Counted from the stretch's first letter, positions 44,114-53,305 are shown. The stretch: 64,000 nt of DNA from Bact-08 sp964533215 (GCA_964533215.1 CAZHLJ010000007.1:1-64000); one strand, 5' to 3'. Program-made: numbers and translations. Notes: generated by a model from the sequence alone, not told the origin.

Positions 44114-45787
44114 CTACTTAAGAATAATCTCAATCACACCCTCTTTTGCTTTCTCCCCATATTTCTTGATAGCCGCCTCTGACTTAAGGACAGAGATCGA
44201 TTTTATTGAGTCTGGAGATAAGGACCCAATGTCCATGCCGGTTTTGATTTCACCATTGACAACATAAAGAGGTTTATTAGATGCACTCTTTAGATCTATA
44301 ACAGTAACCGTCTCTTTTCTGGATTCCTCCCGCTTATAGTCATCTGCATCCTTCAAATGAATCATCACAACTCCATTGTTGGCTTTTTCCCCATACGCCT
44401 TCACGGCATTGTCACCTTTCAAAACATCAATACTCTTGATGGTCTTTGGATCAATTGACATAGCCTCCTTTTTTTCTACGGTGACACCATTAACCTTATA
44501 CATAACGTCCTTCTGGTTAAGATCAAATTTCACTTCAGAAGGATTATACAATTCTCTGTCACTCTTTAAGGTTACTACAATCACACCGTTTTTCCCCTTT
44601 TCGCCATATTGTTCAACAGCCTTTGCTCCAGTATATATTGTCTTCTGTTTTATATACTCGCTATTTATCGCAGTATAAATATCCCTGTCACACTCTTTAC
44701 CATTTATAATGATCAGTCGGTTATTACTTGGAGAGGTTGTAAGATTTACTTTAACCTCTTTTGTGTTTCCGTCTGTGACTGTTTTAGTATGTAAAACAAT
44801 GGTAGTGTCTTTGACTTTAATTGCATTTGCCGCTTTTTTGATTGTGTCCTGCGGGAAAATTTCTGTAATTTTGGTGTTGGAAATAGCCTCCATTTTTGAG
44901 GTTACCTCTTCCGATGCAAATGCCACTATGGCAAATGCTGACAAAGGGAGCACAAAGAGAGCCTTTAGTGCTGCCATCTTGGTTGATTTTTTCTTTGAAA
45001 TCATGGTAATTCTGGTTTTAAGTTTACTGTGATTAAAGCTGTTGGCTATAGTGTAGAGCCTAGGGCCAACAGCTTTTTTAATTAATAATAGTTGATATTG
45101 TTTTGCATCGATGCCATTGTTGATGACTGTTTCGTCAGCCTGGAACTCATGTATGTTCTGCAGTTCCTGTTTCATCAGGTAAACTGCCGGATTGAACCAG
45201 TGTATTATCTTTACAGCCTCTGCAATTAAAAGATCTACGGAGTGATATCTGGAAATATGAGCTATTTCATGAGTTATTATATCCTTGCCACTATCGTTAT
45301 AATCATTTTCAGATATAACTATGAACTTAATCCAAGAGAATGGTGCAATATCCTTGTTATGAATTATCAGAACTATTTTGTCTGAGAGAATTATTTTTCT
45401 GGCAGATTTTGAACGGATAAGTAAAAACATTCGGATAAAAGACCAGGCTGCATATGCAACAGAGATGACCAAGCCGAGAAAATAGCCAACCAATATGGCA
45501 ATCAGCCATATATCCTGCGTCGAGGCATTTTCTGCAGCACCATCCAGGATTTGGCTCTGGGACATAGCCATAATGGCATCAAGATTCAGCGAAAGACCTG
45601 TATACGCCGTCTCCTTTTGGAGAGTTATCTCTATAAATGGTATGGTAAATGAGAGTAAAAAGAGAGAGAGCAGCACTATTCTGTTGAACTTATGAAAGGT
45701 CTCCCTGCAGAGCATCAGTTTGAAGAAAAGATAGAAAACCGCCAGACATATGGAGGATTTCAGTATATAGACAAACAGATCTCCCAT
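44114..45787 (-). CDS. BlaR1-like M56 metallopeptidase with TonB-plug-like repeats
   Basis: A 557-residue integral membrane protein. The N-terminal half is the M56 (BlaR1/MecR1) module: transmembrane helices at about 5-25, 36-55, 92-122 and about 275-290, and a cytosolic zinc motif HEIAH (173-177) with ELQNIHEFQADE downstream. Instead of a penicillin-binding sensor it carries three repeats of a TonB-receptor plug-like unit (about 352-408, 424-480, 502-557), each ending in a YGEK..(N/E)GV pattern. This form is widespread in Bacteroidota and its signal is unknown. The gene follows the BlaI-like repressor by 5 nt; cleavage of that repressor by this protease is the expected circuit. Confidence 0.85.
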   Translation of the reverse strand: MGDLFVYILKSSICLAVFYLFFKLMLCRETFHKFNRIVLLSLFLLSFTIPFIEITLQKETAYTGLSLNLDAIMAMSQSQILDGAAENASTQDIWLIAILVGYFLGLVISVAYAAWSFIRMFLLIRSKSARKIILSDKIVLIIHNKDIAPFSWIKFIVISENDYNDSGKDIITHEIAHISRYHSVDLLIAEAVKIIHWFNPAVYLMKQELQNIHEFQADETVINNGIDAKQYQLLLIKKAVGPRLYTIANSFNHSKLKTRITMISKKKSTKMAALKALFVLPLSAFAIVAFASEEVTSKMEAISNTKITEIFPQDTIKKAANAIKVKDTTIVLHTKTVTDGNTKEVKVNLTTSPSNNRLIIINGKECDRDIYTAINSEYIKQKTIYTGAKAVEQYGEKGKNGVIVVTLKSDRELYNPSEVKFDLNQKDVMYKVNGVTVEKKEAMSIDPKTIKSIDVLKGDNAVKAYGEKANNGVVMIHLKDADDYKREESRKETVTVIDLKSASNKPLYVVNGEIKTGMDIGSLSPDSIKSISVLKSEAAIKKYGEKAKEGVIEIILK

Positions 45788-45792
45788 TTTAA

Positions 45793-46158
45793 TCAGGCTT
45801 TAGATGATTTCTCAACTTTTTCAATAAGTTTCCTAAGCTCATCCAAAGAGATATGCTCCTCCTCTATAAACGAAGAGACTACTCCAAGGTAAGAGTTTTT
45901 GAAGTATTTGCTCACAACATTGTTCAGCGCTCCGTTTTTGTATTCCTCCTGAGAGATTACAGCAAAGTACTGATAGGTGTTACCAAAAGACTTGTGATCA
46001 AGAAAACCCTTCTCTTCCAGACCTCTCACAATTGTAGAGAGTGTATTGAAATGGGGCTTAGGGTCTTCATAAAATTCGAGTATTTCACGAACAAAAAGTG
46101 GTCCTTTTGTCCAGAAGAGATTAATAAGTTCCTCTTCCTTGGCTGTAAGTTTTTGCAT
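45793..46158 (-). CDS. BlaI/MecI/CopY-family repressor
   Basis: A 121-residue DNA-binding protein. The winged helix spans about 1-70 (LTAKEEELINLFWTKGPLFV, HFNTLSTIVRGLEEKGFLDH) and the C-terminal helices (about 80-118) make the dimer and contain the loop that BlaR1-type proteases cut. It is the first gene of the pair with the M56 protein and probably represses its own operon through the dyads at 46183-46222. Confidence 0.92.
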   Translation of the reverse strand: MQKLTAKEEELINLFWTKGPLFVREILEFYEDPKPHFNTLSTIVRGLEEKGFLDHKSFGNTYQYFAVISQEEYKNGALNNVVSKYFKNSYLGVVSSFIEEEHISLDELRKLIEKVEKSSKA

Positions 46159-46177
46159 GATTCATATATTTGTCATG

Positions 46178-46222
46178 CGAATATAACTATATTTTTTAGT
46201 TATGCAACTATTTTTTATAGTT
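46178..46222 (-). promoter_or_regulatory. Promoter with tandem operator dyads for the BlaI-like repressor
   Basis: Two similar dyads lie just upstream of the repressor gene: ATAACTA (46183-46189) / TAGTTAT (46197-46203) and AACTAT (46206-46211) / ATAGTT (46217-46222). They flank and overlap a near-consensus -7 box TATATTCG (minus strand, 46178-46185), as expected for autorepression. Confidence 0.6.
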
Positions 46223-46239
46223 AAGCTCAAGCAAAAGGG

Positions 46240-47193
46240 TCAACTGCCTGCGTTTATTACCGGTTGCGCGGCTTCATCGGCACAAAGTACAACCAACAAG
46301 TTTGAAACCATGCGGGCTTTATCCTCCTTGTCAAACTTTGCAATTTCATCTTTCTCTATTTTATCAAGAGCCATTTTAACCATAGATACAGCTCCTTCTA
46401 CAATCTTCTCTCTTGCAGCTATTACTGCTGATGCCTGTTGACGACGCAACATCACTGCTGCTATTTCAGGAGCATAAGCCAGGTAATTTATCCTAGCCTC
46501 AAGAATTTCCAAACCAGACATGCAAAGTCGGTTGTTAAGCTCAAGGACAAGCTGATGGTTTATCTCTTCTCCACCACCTCTGAGTGTGAGGGAATCTTTA
46601 TCTCCCTCATTGTCATCGTATGCATACTGTCCTGCAACTTGCCTTAGTGCCGCGTCGGACTGAACCTTGACGAAATTTTCGAAGGCGTTCATACGACTAC
46701 TTACTGTCTGGAGTCCTCCGGTAGAGGCTCCGGCTCCTGTAGCAGAGGTTGTAGCCATTGTCTGAGCATCTATTTCAAACATTGCCTTATATGTATCCTT
46801 TAGTTTCCACACAAGCACAAGCCCTATCATAATAGGATTTCCCACTTTATCATTTACCTTGATAGGCTTTACATCCAGATTTCTGGCTCTGAGAGAAAGT
46901 TTTTTCTTTGTGATGAAGGGATTAACCCAGAAAAAACCAGTCTCTTTAAAGGTCCCTTTATATTTTCCAAAGAAAACCATCGCCCTTGCTTCGTTTGGCT
47001 CAAGCTCAAAAAATCCTGCCCATATAAACATACTTTTTACAAAACCGATGACAGACAAGGCAATTATCCAATCCCCAAAATATGGGATAGTAAATAAAAG
47101 TCCTGCTGATAATAGAATCAGCAAAAAATTCAGGAAGAGCATCAAGAACCCATTCGTCTTAAAGCCTTTAAATGGAACTTCAGTTGTATTCAT
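46240..47193 (-). CDS. SPFH/band 7 domain membrane protein
   Basis: A 317-residue protein starting at ATG 47193. Two hydrophobic N-terminal helices (about 15-60) are followed by the SPFH (stomatin/prohibitin) domain (about 65-230: EARAMVFFGKYKGTFKETGF, LSLRARNLDVKPIKVNDKVG, PIMIGLVLVWKLKD) and a helical C-terminus (QQASAVIAAREKIVEGAVSM). Such proteins form large membrane assemblies; the role here is unknown. -7 box TAGCTTTG on the minus strand at 47214-47221. Confidence 0.9.
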   Translation of the reverse strand: MNTTEVPFKGFKTNGFLMLFLNFLLILLSAGLLFTIPYFGDWIIALSVIGFVKSMFIWAGFFELEPNEARAMVFFGKYKGTFKETGFFWVNPFITKKKLSLRARNLDVKPIKVNDKVGNPIMIGLVLVWKLKDTYKAMFEIDAQTMATTSATGAGASTGGLQTVSSRMNAFENFVKVQSDAALRQVAGQYAYDDNEGDKDSLTLRGGGEEINHQLVLELNNRLCMSGLEILEARINYLAYAPEIAAVMLRRQQASAVIAAREKIVEGAVSMVKMALDKIEKDEIAKFDKEDKARMVSNLLVVLCADEAAQPVINAGS

Positions 47194-47213
47194 AACATAA
47201 AATTTAATCAAAT

Positions 47214-47221
47214 CAAAGCTA
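47214..47221 (-). promoter_or_regulatory. -7 box of the SPFH gene
   Basis: TAGCTTTG on the minus strand, 20 nt before the start at 47193; it abuts the terminator of the OmpA-family gene. Confidence 0.55.
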
Positions 47222-47250
47222 CAAAAAAAGCTGCCCTTTTGAGGCAGCTT
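47222..47250 (-). terminator. Intrinsic terminator of the OmpA-family gene
   Basis: AAGCTGCC (47228-47235) and GGCAGCTT (47243-47250) form an 8-bp stem with a 7-nt loop and a T-run on the minus strand. Confidence 0.9.
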
Positions 47251-47276
47251 GATTAAAGTATAAACTCAATCTGCAA

Positions 47277-48443
47277 TTATTGCAGGATAACTACCCGGTT
47301 TAGAACTGGCTTGCTATAAGGTTCGTCCTGATCTCCTTTGGCAATAACCTCAAGCTGGCTCGGATTAACACCAAATTTGTTTACAAGTGCATTATATACA
47401 CTGTTTGCACGATCCTTGCTCAACTTCATATTAACCTTCTTGTTGCCTGTGGCTTTATCTGCAGAACCGAGAATCTTGAACTTGTTGCCTGATTTCTTGA
47501 TCATATCAGCAAAATTACCAAGATTGATAAGATCCTTCTCAGTCAGCTTGGATCCGTTTAAAGGGAAGAAAAGCGCCATAGGAGAAGCTATATAATCAGT
47601 CTTTGTAACTGTGAGCGGCTTTTTATTTTTTTCTGCATTAAGATCATTTGCAAGCTGTTTAGCTTTTGCATCTGAGGCAGCAATCTGTTTCTCAAGATCA
47701 GAAATCTTTGAGGTGTATGGAGTATAATCAGGAATAATAGGCTTTTCAGGGCGATCAAATGTGCGTTTAGGGAAATTGTATGAGAACCCAATTGTTGCAG
47801 TTGGCAATTCCTCTATACCATTACCAATCCAATAACCGTCGAATTGCTCGTTAACCAGTAATGTCTTAAGCTCCAGGTTAAGATCGATCGAAGGTGATAG
47901 ACGGAATTGATTTATAAGGCCGGCTGTAAAACCTACCTCTTTCTCACGATGGCCTGTTCCCTCTTTCCATGACTTTGCATAACCTGCTCCTACAAAAGGA
48001 ACCAAGTCCCAGAAACGGTCTGCCCTGTAACCTCCGATTGTATTGGAAATATTCCAAAGGAAATCACCATGTAGGTTGAACATGTTGAATTTTTCCTTGT
48101 AGCAGCCAGTGCAGCCAACTAAACCTTCTCTGTATTTCCCTACAGCCCCTCTGACAGCACCATTCACTCCTCCACCTGCAAATTGGGCTCTTAAACCAAC
48201 AGACGGGGTAACCCATGTACCCAGGGATATATCATAGGCGGGAGAAAAACGGTCTTTATTGCTAAGGTCTCCATCAAACTCACCATAGTAGAGTTGGACA
48301 CCACCCCCTACTGAAATAAACCAATTGTCAAAAAAACCATTTGTAAGGTAGGGACCACGCTTACTGTCGGTTTTTGTTTCTGCCTTTTGAGCATATGTTG
48401 CAACAGCAGCAAACAATAATACTAATGTTAGAAATTTCTTCAT
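47277..48443 (-). CDS. OmpA-family outer-membrane protein
   Basis: A 388-residue protein with signal peptide (MKKFLTLVLLFAAVATYAQ). Residues about 35-230 form a beta barrel (FISVGGGVQLYYGEFDGDLS, TIGFSYNFPKR), a short coiled region follows (about 245-275: SDLEKQIAASDAKAKQLAND), then a C-terminal OmpA peptidoglycan-binding domain (about 285-388: SKLTEKDLINLGNFADMIKK, SKDRANSVYNALVNKFGVNP). It probably anchors the outer membrane to the wall and is likely abundant: its promoter is the best consensus match in the window. Confidence 0.92.
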   Translation of the reverse strand: MKKFLTLVLLFAAVATYAQKAETKTDSKRGPYLTNGFFDNWFISVGGGVQLYYGEFDGDLSNKDRFSPAYDISLGTWVTPSVGLRAQFAGGGVNGAVRGAVGKYREGLVGCTGCYKEKFNMFNLHGDFLWNISNTIGGYRADRFWDLVPFVGAGYAKSWKEGTGHREKEVGFTAGLINQFRLSPSIDLNLELKTLLVNEQFDGYWIGNGIEELPTATIGFSYNFPKRTFDRPEKPIIPDYTPYTSKISDLEKQIAASDAKAKQLANDLNAEKNKKPLTVTKTDYIASPMALFFPLNGSKLTEKDLINLGNFADMIKKSGNKFKILGSADKATGNKKVNMKLSKDRANSVYNALVNKFGVNPSQLEVIAKGDQDEPYSKPVLNRVVILQ

Positions 48444-48489
48444 TTTTATAAGATTTTATAGTTTAACAATAGATTCAAAACCTCTATTA

Positions 48490-48520
48490 CAAATATAACA
48501 CGAAATAATGATTATTCAAA
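48490..48520 (-). promoter_or_regulatory. Consensus promoter of the OmpA-family gene
   Basis: TTTG (48517-48520) - 19 nt - TATATTTG (48490-48497) on the minus strand: a full match to the Bacteroidota -33/-7 consensus, 47 nt before the ATG. Confidence 0.85.
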
Positions 48521-48541
48521 TAATATCGCTATTTAACAAAA

Positions 48542-48567
48542 CAAGGCCACCCGAAAGGATGGCCTTG
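48542..48567 (-). terminator. Terminator of rpsF-rpsR-rplI
   Basis: CAAGGCCA (48542-48549) and TGGCCTTG (48560-48567) form a perfect 8-bp stem with a 10-nt loop, followed by TTTTGTT on the minus strand. Confidence 0.85.
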
Positions 48568-48585
48568 AATATATAAGTTTTAAGA

Positions 48586-49038
48586 CTACTCCTCCCCTAC
48601 AATCTCTATCTTGATGTTAGCCTTAATTTCGCGATAACATTTCACAACAGCCTCATAGACACCAACCTCTTTAATATTAGCTTCACCTGTGATTGCAATG
48701 TTTCTGCGGTCAATCTCAAATCCCTTAGCTGCAAGAGCATCAGCAACCTGAATATTGTTGACAGAACCAAAGATCTTGCCGCTTGAGCTTACCTTTGTTG
48801 CCAATGTAACTTGAATTCCTTCCAATTTAGCTGCAAGTGCAACAGCCTCTTCTCGTATCTTAGCTTCTTTATGAGCACGTTGTCTCATGTTTTCTGCATG
48901 TACTTTTTTAGCTGAAACTGTAGCCATTGTTGCAAAGCCCTGAGGAATCAGATAATTTGAGGCATAACCATTGCGGACTGTAACGATATCATCCTTATGC
49001 CCTAAATTGGGAACGTCTTGTTTTAATATAATTTCCAT
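48586..49038 (-). CDS. rplI: 50S ribosomal protein L9
   Basis: A 150-residue protein of the large subunit. MEIILKQDVPNLGHKDDIVT and NGYASNYLIPQGFATMA form the N-terminal rRNA-binding domain; a long helix joins it to the C-terminal domain with GKIFGSVNNIQVADAL. Last gene of rpsF-rpsR-rplI, 13 nt after rpsR. Confidence 0.98.
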   Translation of the reverse strand: MEIILKQDVPNLGHKDDIVTVRNGYASNYLIPQGFATMATVSAKKVHAENMRQRAHKEAKIREEAVALAAKLEGIQVTLATKVSSSGKIFGSVNNIQVADALAAKGFEIDRRNIAITGEANIKEVGVYEAVVKCYREIKANIKIEIVGEE

Positions 49039-49051
49039 ATTCTCTCTTAGC

Positions 49052-49324
49052 TTATTTCAATAAATCTGTTACATATGGTAATAAAGCAAGGTGTCTGGCA
49101 CGTTTAACGGCTTGTGAAACCTTCTTTTGGAATTTCAAGGAAGTTCCTGTTAGACGGCGAGGAAGAATTTTTCCCTGCTCGTTTAGGAATCTCTTGAGAA
49201 ATTCTGCGTCTTTGTAGTCTACATACTTAATACCGGCTTTTTTAAAGCGGCAGTATTTTTTCTTCTTAACCTCTACAGTTGGAGGATTTAGATAACGAAT
49301 TTCGTTGTTTACTTGACTTGCCAT
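49052..49324 (-). CDS. rpsR: 30S ribosomal protein S18
   Basis: A 90-residue small-subunit protein binding next to S6. CRFKKAGIKYVDYKDAEFLK, EQGKILPRRLTGTSLKFQKK and RARHLALLPYV are the family motifs. It lies 12 nt after rpsF. As in other Bacteroidota, no ssb gene stands between rpsF and rpsR. Confidence 0.98.
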   Translation of the reverse strand: MASQVNNEIRYLNPPTVEVKKKKYCRFKKAGIKYVDYKDAEFLKRFLNEQGKILPRRLTGTSLKFQKKVSQAVKRARHLALLPYVTDLLK

Positions 49325-49336
49325 GATTTGACCTCC

Positions 49337-49681
49337 TTAGTTTTTAGTTTCTGCTTTGTTTGCACGCTTCTTTTCTGCATAAGCAACAGAGTGTTTGTCC
49401 ATAGCAAATGTCAGGAAACGGATAATGCGCTCATCGCGACGATACTGAATCTCAAGTTTTGCGACAAATTCAGGATTTGCCTTGAACTCGATTAAATTGT
49501 AAAAACCAGTGGTTTTCTTCTGGATGGGATAAGCCAGTTTCTTAAGGCCCCAGTCCTCCTCGTGAACAATTTCACCACCATTTTCGGTAATGAAGTCACG
49601 ATACTTTTTTACCGCTTCCTTTATCTGTACCTCAGATAAAACGGGAGTTGAAATGAAAACGGTTTCGTACTGTTTTAACAT
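49337..49681 (-). CDS. rpsF: 30S ribosomal protein S6
   Basis: A 114-residue small-subunit protein. KQYETVFISTPVLSEVQIKE, EDWGLKKLAYPIQKKTTGFY and RRDERIIRFLTFAMDKH are typical. First gene of the operon with rpsR and rplI, which together supply S6, S18 and L9. Confidence 0.98.
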   Translation of the reverse strand: MLKQYETVFISTPVLSEVQIKEAVKKYRDFITENGGEIVHEEDWGLKKLAYPIQKKTTGFYNLIEFKANPEFVAKLEIQYRRDERIIRFLTFAMDKHSVAYAEKKRANKAETKN

Positions 49682-49711
49682 ACTCGATTTAATTAATAAT
49701 TAATTTTAAAA

Positions 49712-49747
49712 GGGCTGCAAAGTTATAAAATTTATCGATACGGCAAA
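49712..49747 (-). promoter_or_regulatory. rpsF operon promoter
   Basis: -33 box TTTG (49744-49747) - 18 nt - -7 box TAACTTTG (49718-49725) on the minus strand, running into GCAGCCC as in the rRNA and tRNA-His promoters. The -33 box begins one base from the pepD stop codon, so the promoter fills the whole gap. Confidence 0.8.
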
Positions 49748-49748
49748 T

Positions 49749-51206
49749 TTATTTTTTTACAGGTGCGGCTTTCAGTATCTCTACTATATACTTCCACCAT
49801 TTATCAACAGATTCGATTTCAACTCTTTCGTCAGGAGAATGAGGGGATCTGATTGAAGGACCGCATGATATCATGTCCCAGTTAGGATATGTCCCACCAA
49901 GAATACCACACTCAAGACCTGCATGGATAGCTCTCACCTTTGGCTCTTTTCCGTAAAGTTTTTTGTATACAGCCTTCATTGTAGCCAATATTGAAGAGTC
50001 CATATTGGGTTTCCATCCTGGGTAACCGCCAGTCAGTCTAATATCGGCACCTGCCAGTTCAAAAACAGAGCACATGGATGTTGAAAGCATGTTTTTGGCA
50101 GAGTCTACAGAGCTCCTCATAAGGCATTTAACATCAATCCTTCCTGCACCAGCCTTGACTATAGCAAGATTGTTTGAAGTCTCTACCAGATCTTCCATTG
50201 CATCGCTCATTCTCTCAACTCCGTTAGGACAAGCATAGATTGCAAGAACAGCCTTCAATGCAGTAACATCGTCAATTACTTTTGACGGAACCTTGCACTC
50301 CTCCAAAGTAATCTTGATATTGGACTCCTGTGCTGCTAGTTCGTTCACAGTAGCCTTGAAAAGTTTGTCAACCAGTTTCTTTGCTGCTTTCACCTTGTCG
50401 GCAGGCACTGCAATTGTTGCAAAAGACTCTCTTGGAATAGCATTTCTCAGTGTTCCACCTTCGAAAGATGCAATCTTTGCATTCGCCTCCTTAATAAGAG
50501 GAAGCAATATTCTAACCAAAGTCTTGTTGGCGTTGCCGCGTCCCAACACGATGTCCATTCCTGAGTGACCGCCTTTCATACCTGTTATGTTCAGCTTCAT
50601 ACCTACATAATCGGCAGGTACAGGCTCGCTCTGATATTTGAAAGTCGCTGTAAGGTCAAGGCCTCCGGCACAACCTACATATAATTCGCCTTCGTCTTCT
50701 GAATCAAGGTTGATGAGAATATCTCCGTTCAGCAAACCTGGTTTTAGACCCCTAGCACCTGTCATTCCAGTCTCTTCGTCAATGGTGATCAGAACTTCAA
50801 CCGGTCCGTGTACAAGATCTTTTGCCTCAAGGACAGCCATAGCCACCGCTACTCCCATTCCGTTATCGGCACCTAATGTGGTTCCTGTTGCATACACAAA
50901 CTCGTCCACAATTCTTGGAATAATTGGATCTGTCTCAAAATTATGAGGATTGTCACTGTTTTTCTGAGGAACCATATCTATATGGGCTTGCAGTATGATA
51001 CCCTGCCTATTCTCCATTCCTGGAGTAGCCGGTTTACGGATAATAATGTTGCCCAATTCATCCTTGATTGTCTCGAGGCCTAAATCTTTCCCAAATTTCT
51101 CCATAAAAAGTACAGCCTTACCCTCTTTTTTAGAAGGACGAGGAATCTGTGTGAGGGAGTAAAAGTTTTTCCAAACCCTTGTTGGATTTAATTTTGTAAT
51201 ACTCAT
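49749..51206 (-). CDS. pepD: Aminoacyl-histidine (Xaa-His) dipeptidase, M20 family
   Basis: A 485-residue cytosolic nonspecific dipeptidase. The zinc site is formed by QAHIDMVPQ (about 80), GADNGMGVA (about 119), IDEETGMTGA (about 149) and the late GILGG/His region; LTGGYPGWKPN and SCGPSIRSPHSPDERVEIES are family marks. It splits dipeptides, including X-His, and would feed the histidine operon in this window. It lies 34 nt after the DUF4831 gene. Confidence 0.94.
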   Translation of the reverse strand: MSITKLNPTRVWKNFYSLTQIPRPSKKEGKAVLFMEKFGKDLGLETIKDELGNIIIRKPATPGMENRQGIILQAHIDMVPQKNSDNPHNFETDPIIPRIVDEFVYATGTTLGADNGMGVAVAMAVLEAKDLVHGPVEVLITIDEETGMTGARGLKPGLLNGDILINLDSEDEGELYVGCAGGLDLTATFKYQSEPVPADYVGMKLNITGMKGGHSGMDIVLGRGNANKTLVRILLPLIKEANAKIASFEGGTLRNAIPRESFATIAVPADKVKAAKKLVDKLFKATVNELAAQESNIKITLEECKVPSKVIDDVTALKAVLAIYACPNGVERMSDAMEDLVETSNNLAIVKAGAGRIDVKCLMRSSVDSAKNMLSTSMCSVFELAGADIRLTGGYPGWKPNMDSSILATMKAVYKKLYGKEPKVRAIHAGLECGILGGTYPNWDMISCGPSIRSPHSPDERVEIESVDKWWKYIVEILKAAPVKK

Positions 51207-51240
51207 TGCTTTATTATTAAATTATTTATATTGATAATGT

Positions 51241-52314
51241 CTATTTTGCAGTTGCAATTTCAAGAGGAAATGATAGTACGTTGCCAAGCTGATATACAGG
51301 AGTTCTAGACTGAAGAAGAAGAGTCTGGCCATCCAATAGTCTGGCTATCATAACCGCAGGCTTACGGTAGAGCACCTTCCCTTTTGTGTTGGTGATATCC
51401 ATTGAAGGGGCCTCAGCTGCTTTAGGCTCTGGAGTAAGCTCCAGAACTACGGGTCTTCCCGAAAGATTGTCCGAAGGAAGCAGGCCAAGGTTGTCCGAAA
51501 TCCTGAATGCTATATATATCTGCTTGGAGTTGTCCTTGGATGGAACAACATCAAAACCCATCCGTTGAGTGTCTGTAACACTTTTGCCAATGAAAAGGCT
51601 GAGGTATTCCGATTCAAGCCTGTTCATCTCATCTATGGCAGATTTAAGCGCTTCCCCGCTGAAAGTAGCATCGGTCTCTCCGGTAATTATATCAACCTTT
51701 TTAGCTCTAAGCTTGAATATAAGGGCGGCAGTCTCTTCGGCCCTTTTTTCCAGACTCTTCTCCACAACCTGATTCTGTTGTACAGCTACCCTCTCCAACC
51801 CTGAGACCGTCTGGACGGTTTTGTAAAGAATGCTCTTCTCATTAGTAAGATTGGATATTGACAGAGAAGAGGCAAAGACCGATTTGTCCTGAACGGACTG
51901 GAAGCTGGCCTTTTCCTGTTTACCTGCATAAGAGTCCGACCATATAATCAGACCTTGGTTAATGAATTCCAGGAAGTTGGCAGACGCATTTTTGGAAGAA
52001 CCAAGGTTAATGGCTATATTGGAAGAGTTGTCCGCTTCTATATAAGGAGTCATCTCCACAGAGGATAGCTTGTAAAACTCTCCACTCTCCTCTCTTGCCT
52101 GAATACCTAGATATTTCTGGGCAAACTTCGCATAAGGGCCTGCAATGAAAGACTCATGAGCAGCTTCTGCAACAAATCTCAAAGTTGTACTTGGCAGTGA
52201 GTAGACTAAGGCACCTTGAGGAAGAACCTCCCCCGGCCTTAATATCTGTGATTCTGCTTCAATTGCACTGAAAACAAAAATTGAAAGCAGGGTCGATTTT
52301 AAAATTCTATTCAT
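51241..52314 (-). CDS. DUF4831-family secreted protein
   Basis: A 357-residue protein with a signal peptide (MNRILKSTLLSIFVFSAIEA). PQGALVYSLPSTTLRFVAEA and GPYAKFAQKYLGIQAREESG are the marks of this Bacteroidota family, whose role is unknown. Its start overlaps the end of the acyltransferase gene by 8 nt, which suggests co-expression and perhaps an envelope role. Confidence 0.8.
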   Translation of the reverse strand: MNRILKSTLLSIFVFSAIEAESQILRPGEVLPQGALVYSLPSTTLRFVAEAAHESFIAGPYAKFAQKYLGIQAREESGEFYKLSSVEMTPYIEADNSSNIAINLGSSKNASANFLEFINQGLIIWSDSYAGKQEKASFQSVQDKSVFASSLSISNLTNEKSILYKTVQTVSGLERVAVQQNQVVEKSLEKRAEETAALIFKLRAKKVDIITGETDATFSGEALKSAIDEMNRLESEYLSLFIGKSVTDTQRMGFDVVPSKDNSKQIYIAFRISDNLGLLPSDNLSGRPVVLELTPEPKAAEAPSMDITNTKGKVLYRKPAVMIARLLDGQTLLLQSRTPVYQLGNVLSFPLEIATAK

Positions 52315-53230
52315 TTTTATTGGATTTTGAATTTTTTAATTCATTTACACTTCTTTTCCACCTTCTGTGGGACCATAACCAGTCAGATGGATGAGCCTGT
52401 ATACCAGCTTCCAGAAGCGATGCAAATTTCTTTGATATCTCACCACTTGCTGTAGTGGAAGGGTCCTCTGAAACAACGGTAATTCTTGCCCTGTATCTGC
52501 CTCTCCTTACCCTTGTGTTGTTGACATATACCACCGGCAGGTTATATTTTCTTGAGAGCAGCTCGGGACCGTTCAACATCAGGGTAGGCTGGTTAAGGAA
52601 ATTAACTGCAAATTTTGCACCAGGCAGCGGAGATTGATCTGCAAGCAAAACATATAGCAGTTGTTCATCCTTGTGTTTGGACATATATCTGGCAATCTCG
52701 TTAGATTCAACAAATTCGCCCGGATTGTTGCGCTGCCTTATCCACTTGATAAGAGTATCCGAACTTTTGTTCCTCTGTTTTTTATATACTATCCTGTAAT
52801 CTTCCAAAGAAAAGCCGGATGGTGATGTATCCAGAACGGAGAGACACTCCCAGTTTGCCTGATGGCCAAGAACCGCAATGACCGATTTACCTTGATCGAA
52901 AAAACTTTTTAGCGCATCTGGGTTTTCAACCTCAACCTTGGAGTGGAAACTTTTTTTTGAGGCAGAAACCGACCAAAGTAATTCAACAAATATATCTGTG
53001 AAGTTTCTATAGAATCGTCTTGCGATTTTGTTTACCCCTTTGTAGTTTAAGTCCGGAAATGATCTGGCAATATTAATCAGCACAACTTCTGATCTGTATC
53101 TTATGACCACCCTTAAAAAAAAAGCAAGGAAATCTGAAAATAGATAGAGTACTTTTAAAGGAATGAGAGAGAAAATATATAAAGGTATAAGCAATAAATA
53201 ATAACCCAATTTAGCCATCGAACGTTTCAC
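52307..53230 (-). CDS. Lipid A-type lysophospholipid acyltransferase (LpxL/HtrB family)
   Basis: A 307-residue inner-membrane enzyme adding a secondary acyl chain to lipid A or a related lipid. A hydrophobic N-terminal helix (about 8-28) precedes the HX4(D/E)-type motif, here GHQANWE (about 130-136), and later LADQSPLPGAKFAVNFLNQP. A second ATG at 53218 (MAKLGYYLLL) may be the real start, because the -7 box TAACTTTG (minus strand, 53238-53245) would place the transcript start right at 53230. Confidence 0.88.
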   Translation of the reverse strand: MKRSMAKLGYYLLLIPLYIFSLIPLKVLYLFSDFLAFFLRVVIRYRSEVVLINIARSFPDLNYKGVNKIARRFYRNFTDIFVELLWSVSASKKSFHSKVEVENPDALKSFFDQGKSVIAVLGHQANWECLSVLDTSPSGFSLEDYRIVYKKQRNKSSDTLIKWIRQRNNPGEFVESNEIARYMSKHKDEQLLYVLLADQSPLPGAKFAVNFLNQPTLMLNGPELLSRKYNLPVVYVNNTRVRRGRYRARITVVSEDPSTTASGEISKKFASLLEAGIQAHPSDWLWSHRRWKRSVNELKNSKSNKNE

Positions 53231-53237
53231 TTTTTAA

Positions 53238-53265
53238 CAAAGTTATCTATTTTTTACTACTTTTG
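53238..53265. promoter_or_regulatory. Divergent promoter, acyltransferase and POT transporter
   Basis: TAACTTTG (53238-53245, minus) and TACTTTTG (53258-53265, plus) are -7 boxes for the divergent genes. No clear -33 boxes. Confidence 0.6.
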
Positions 53266-53305
53266 TTGGAATAAAGACAAATTTTAACTAAAAATATTAT
53301 CAATT

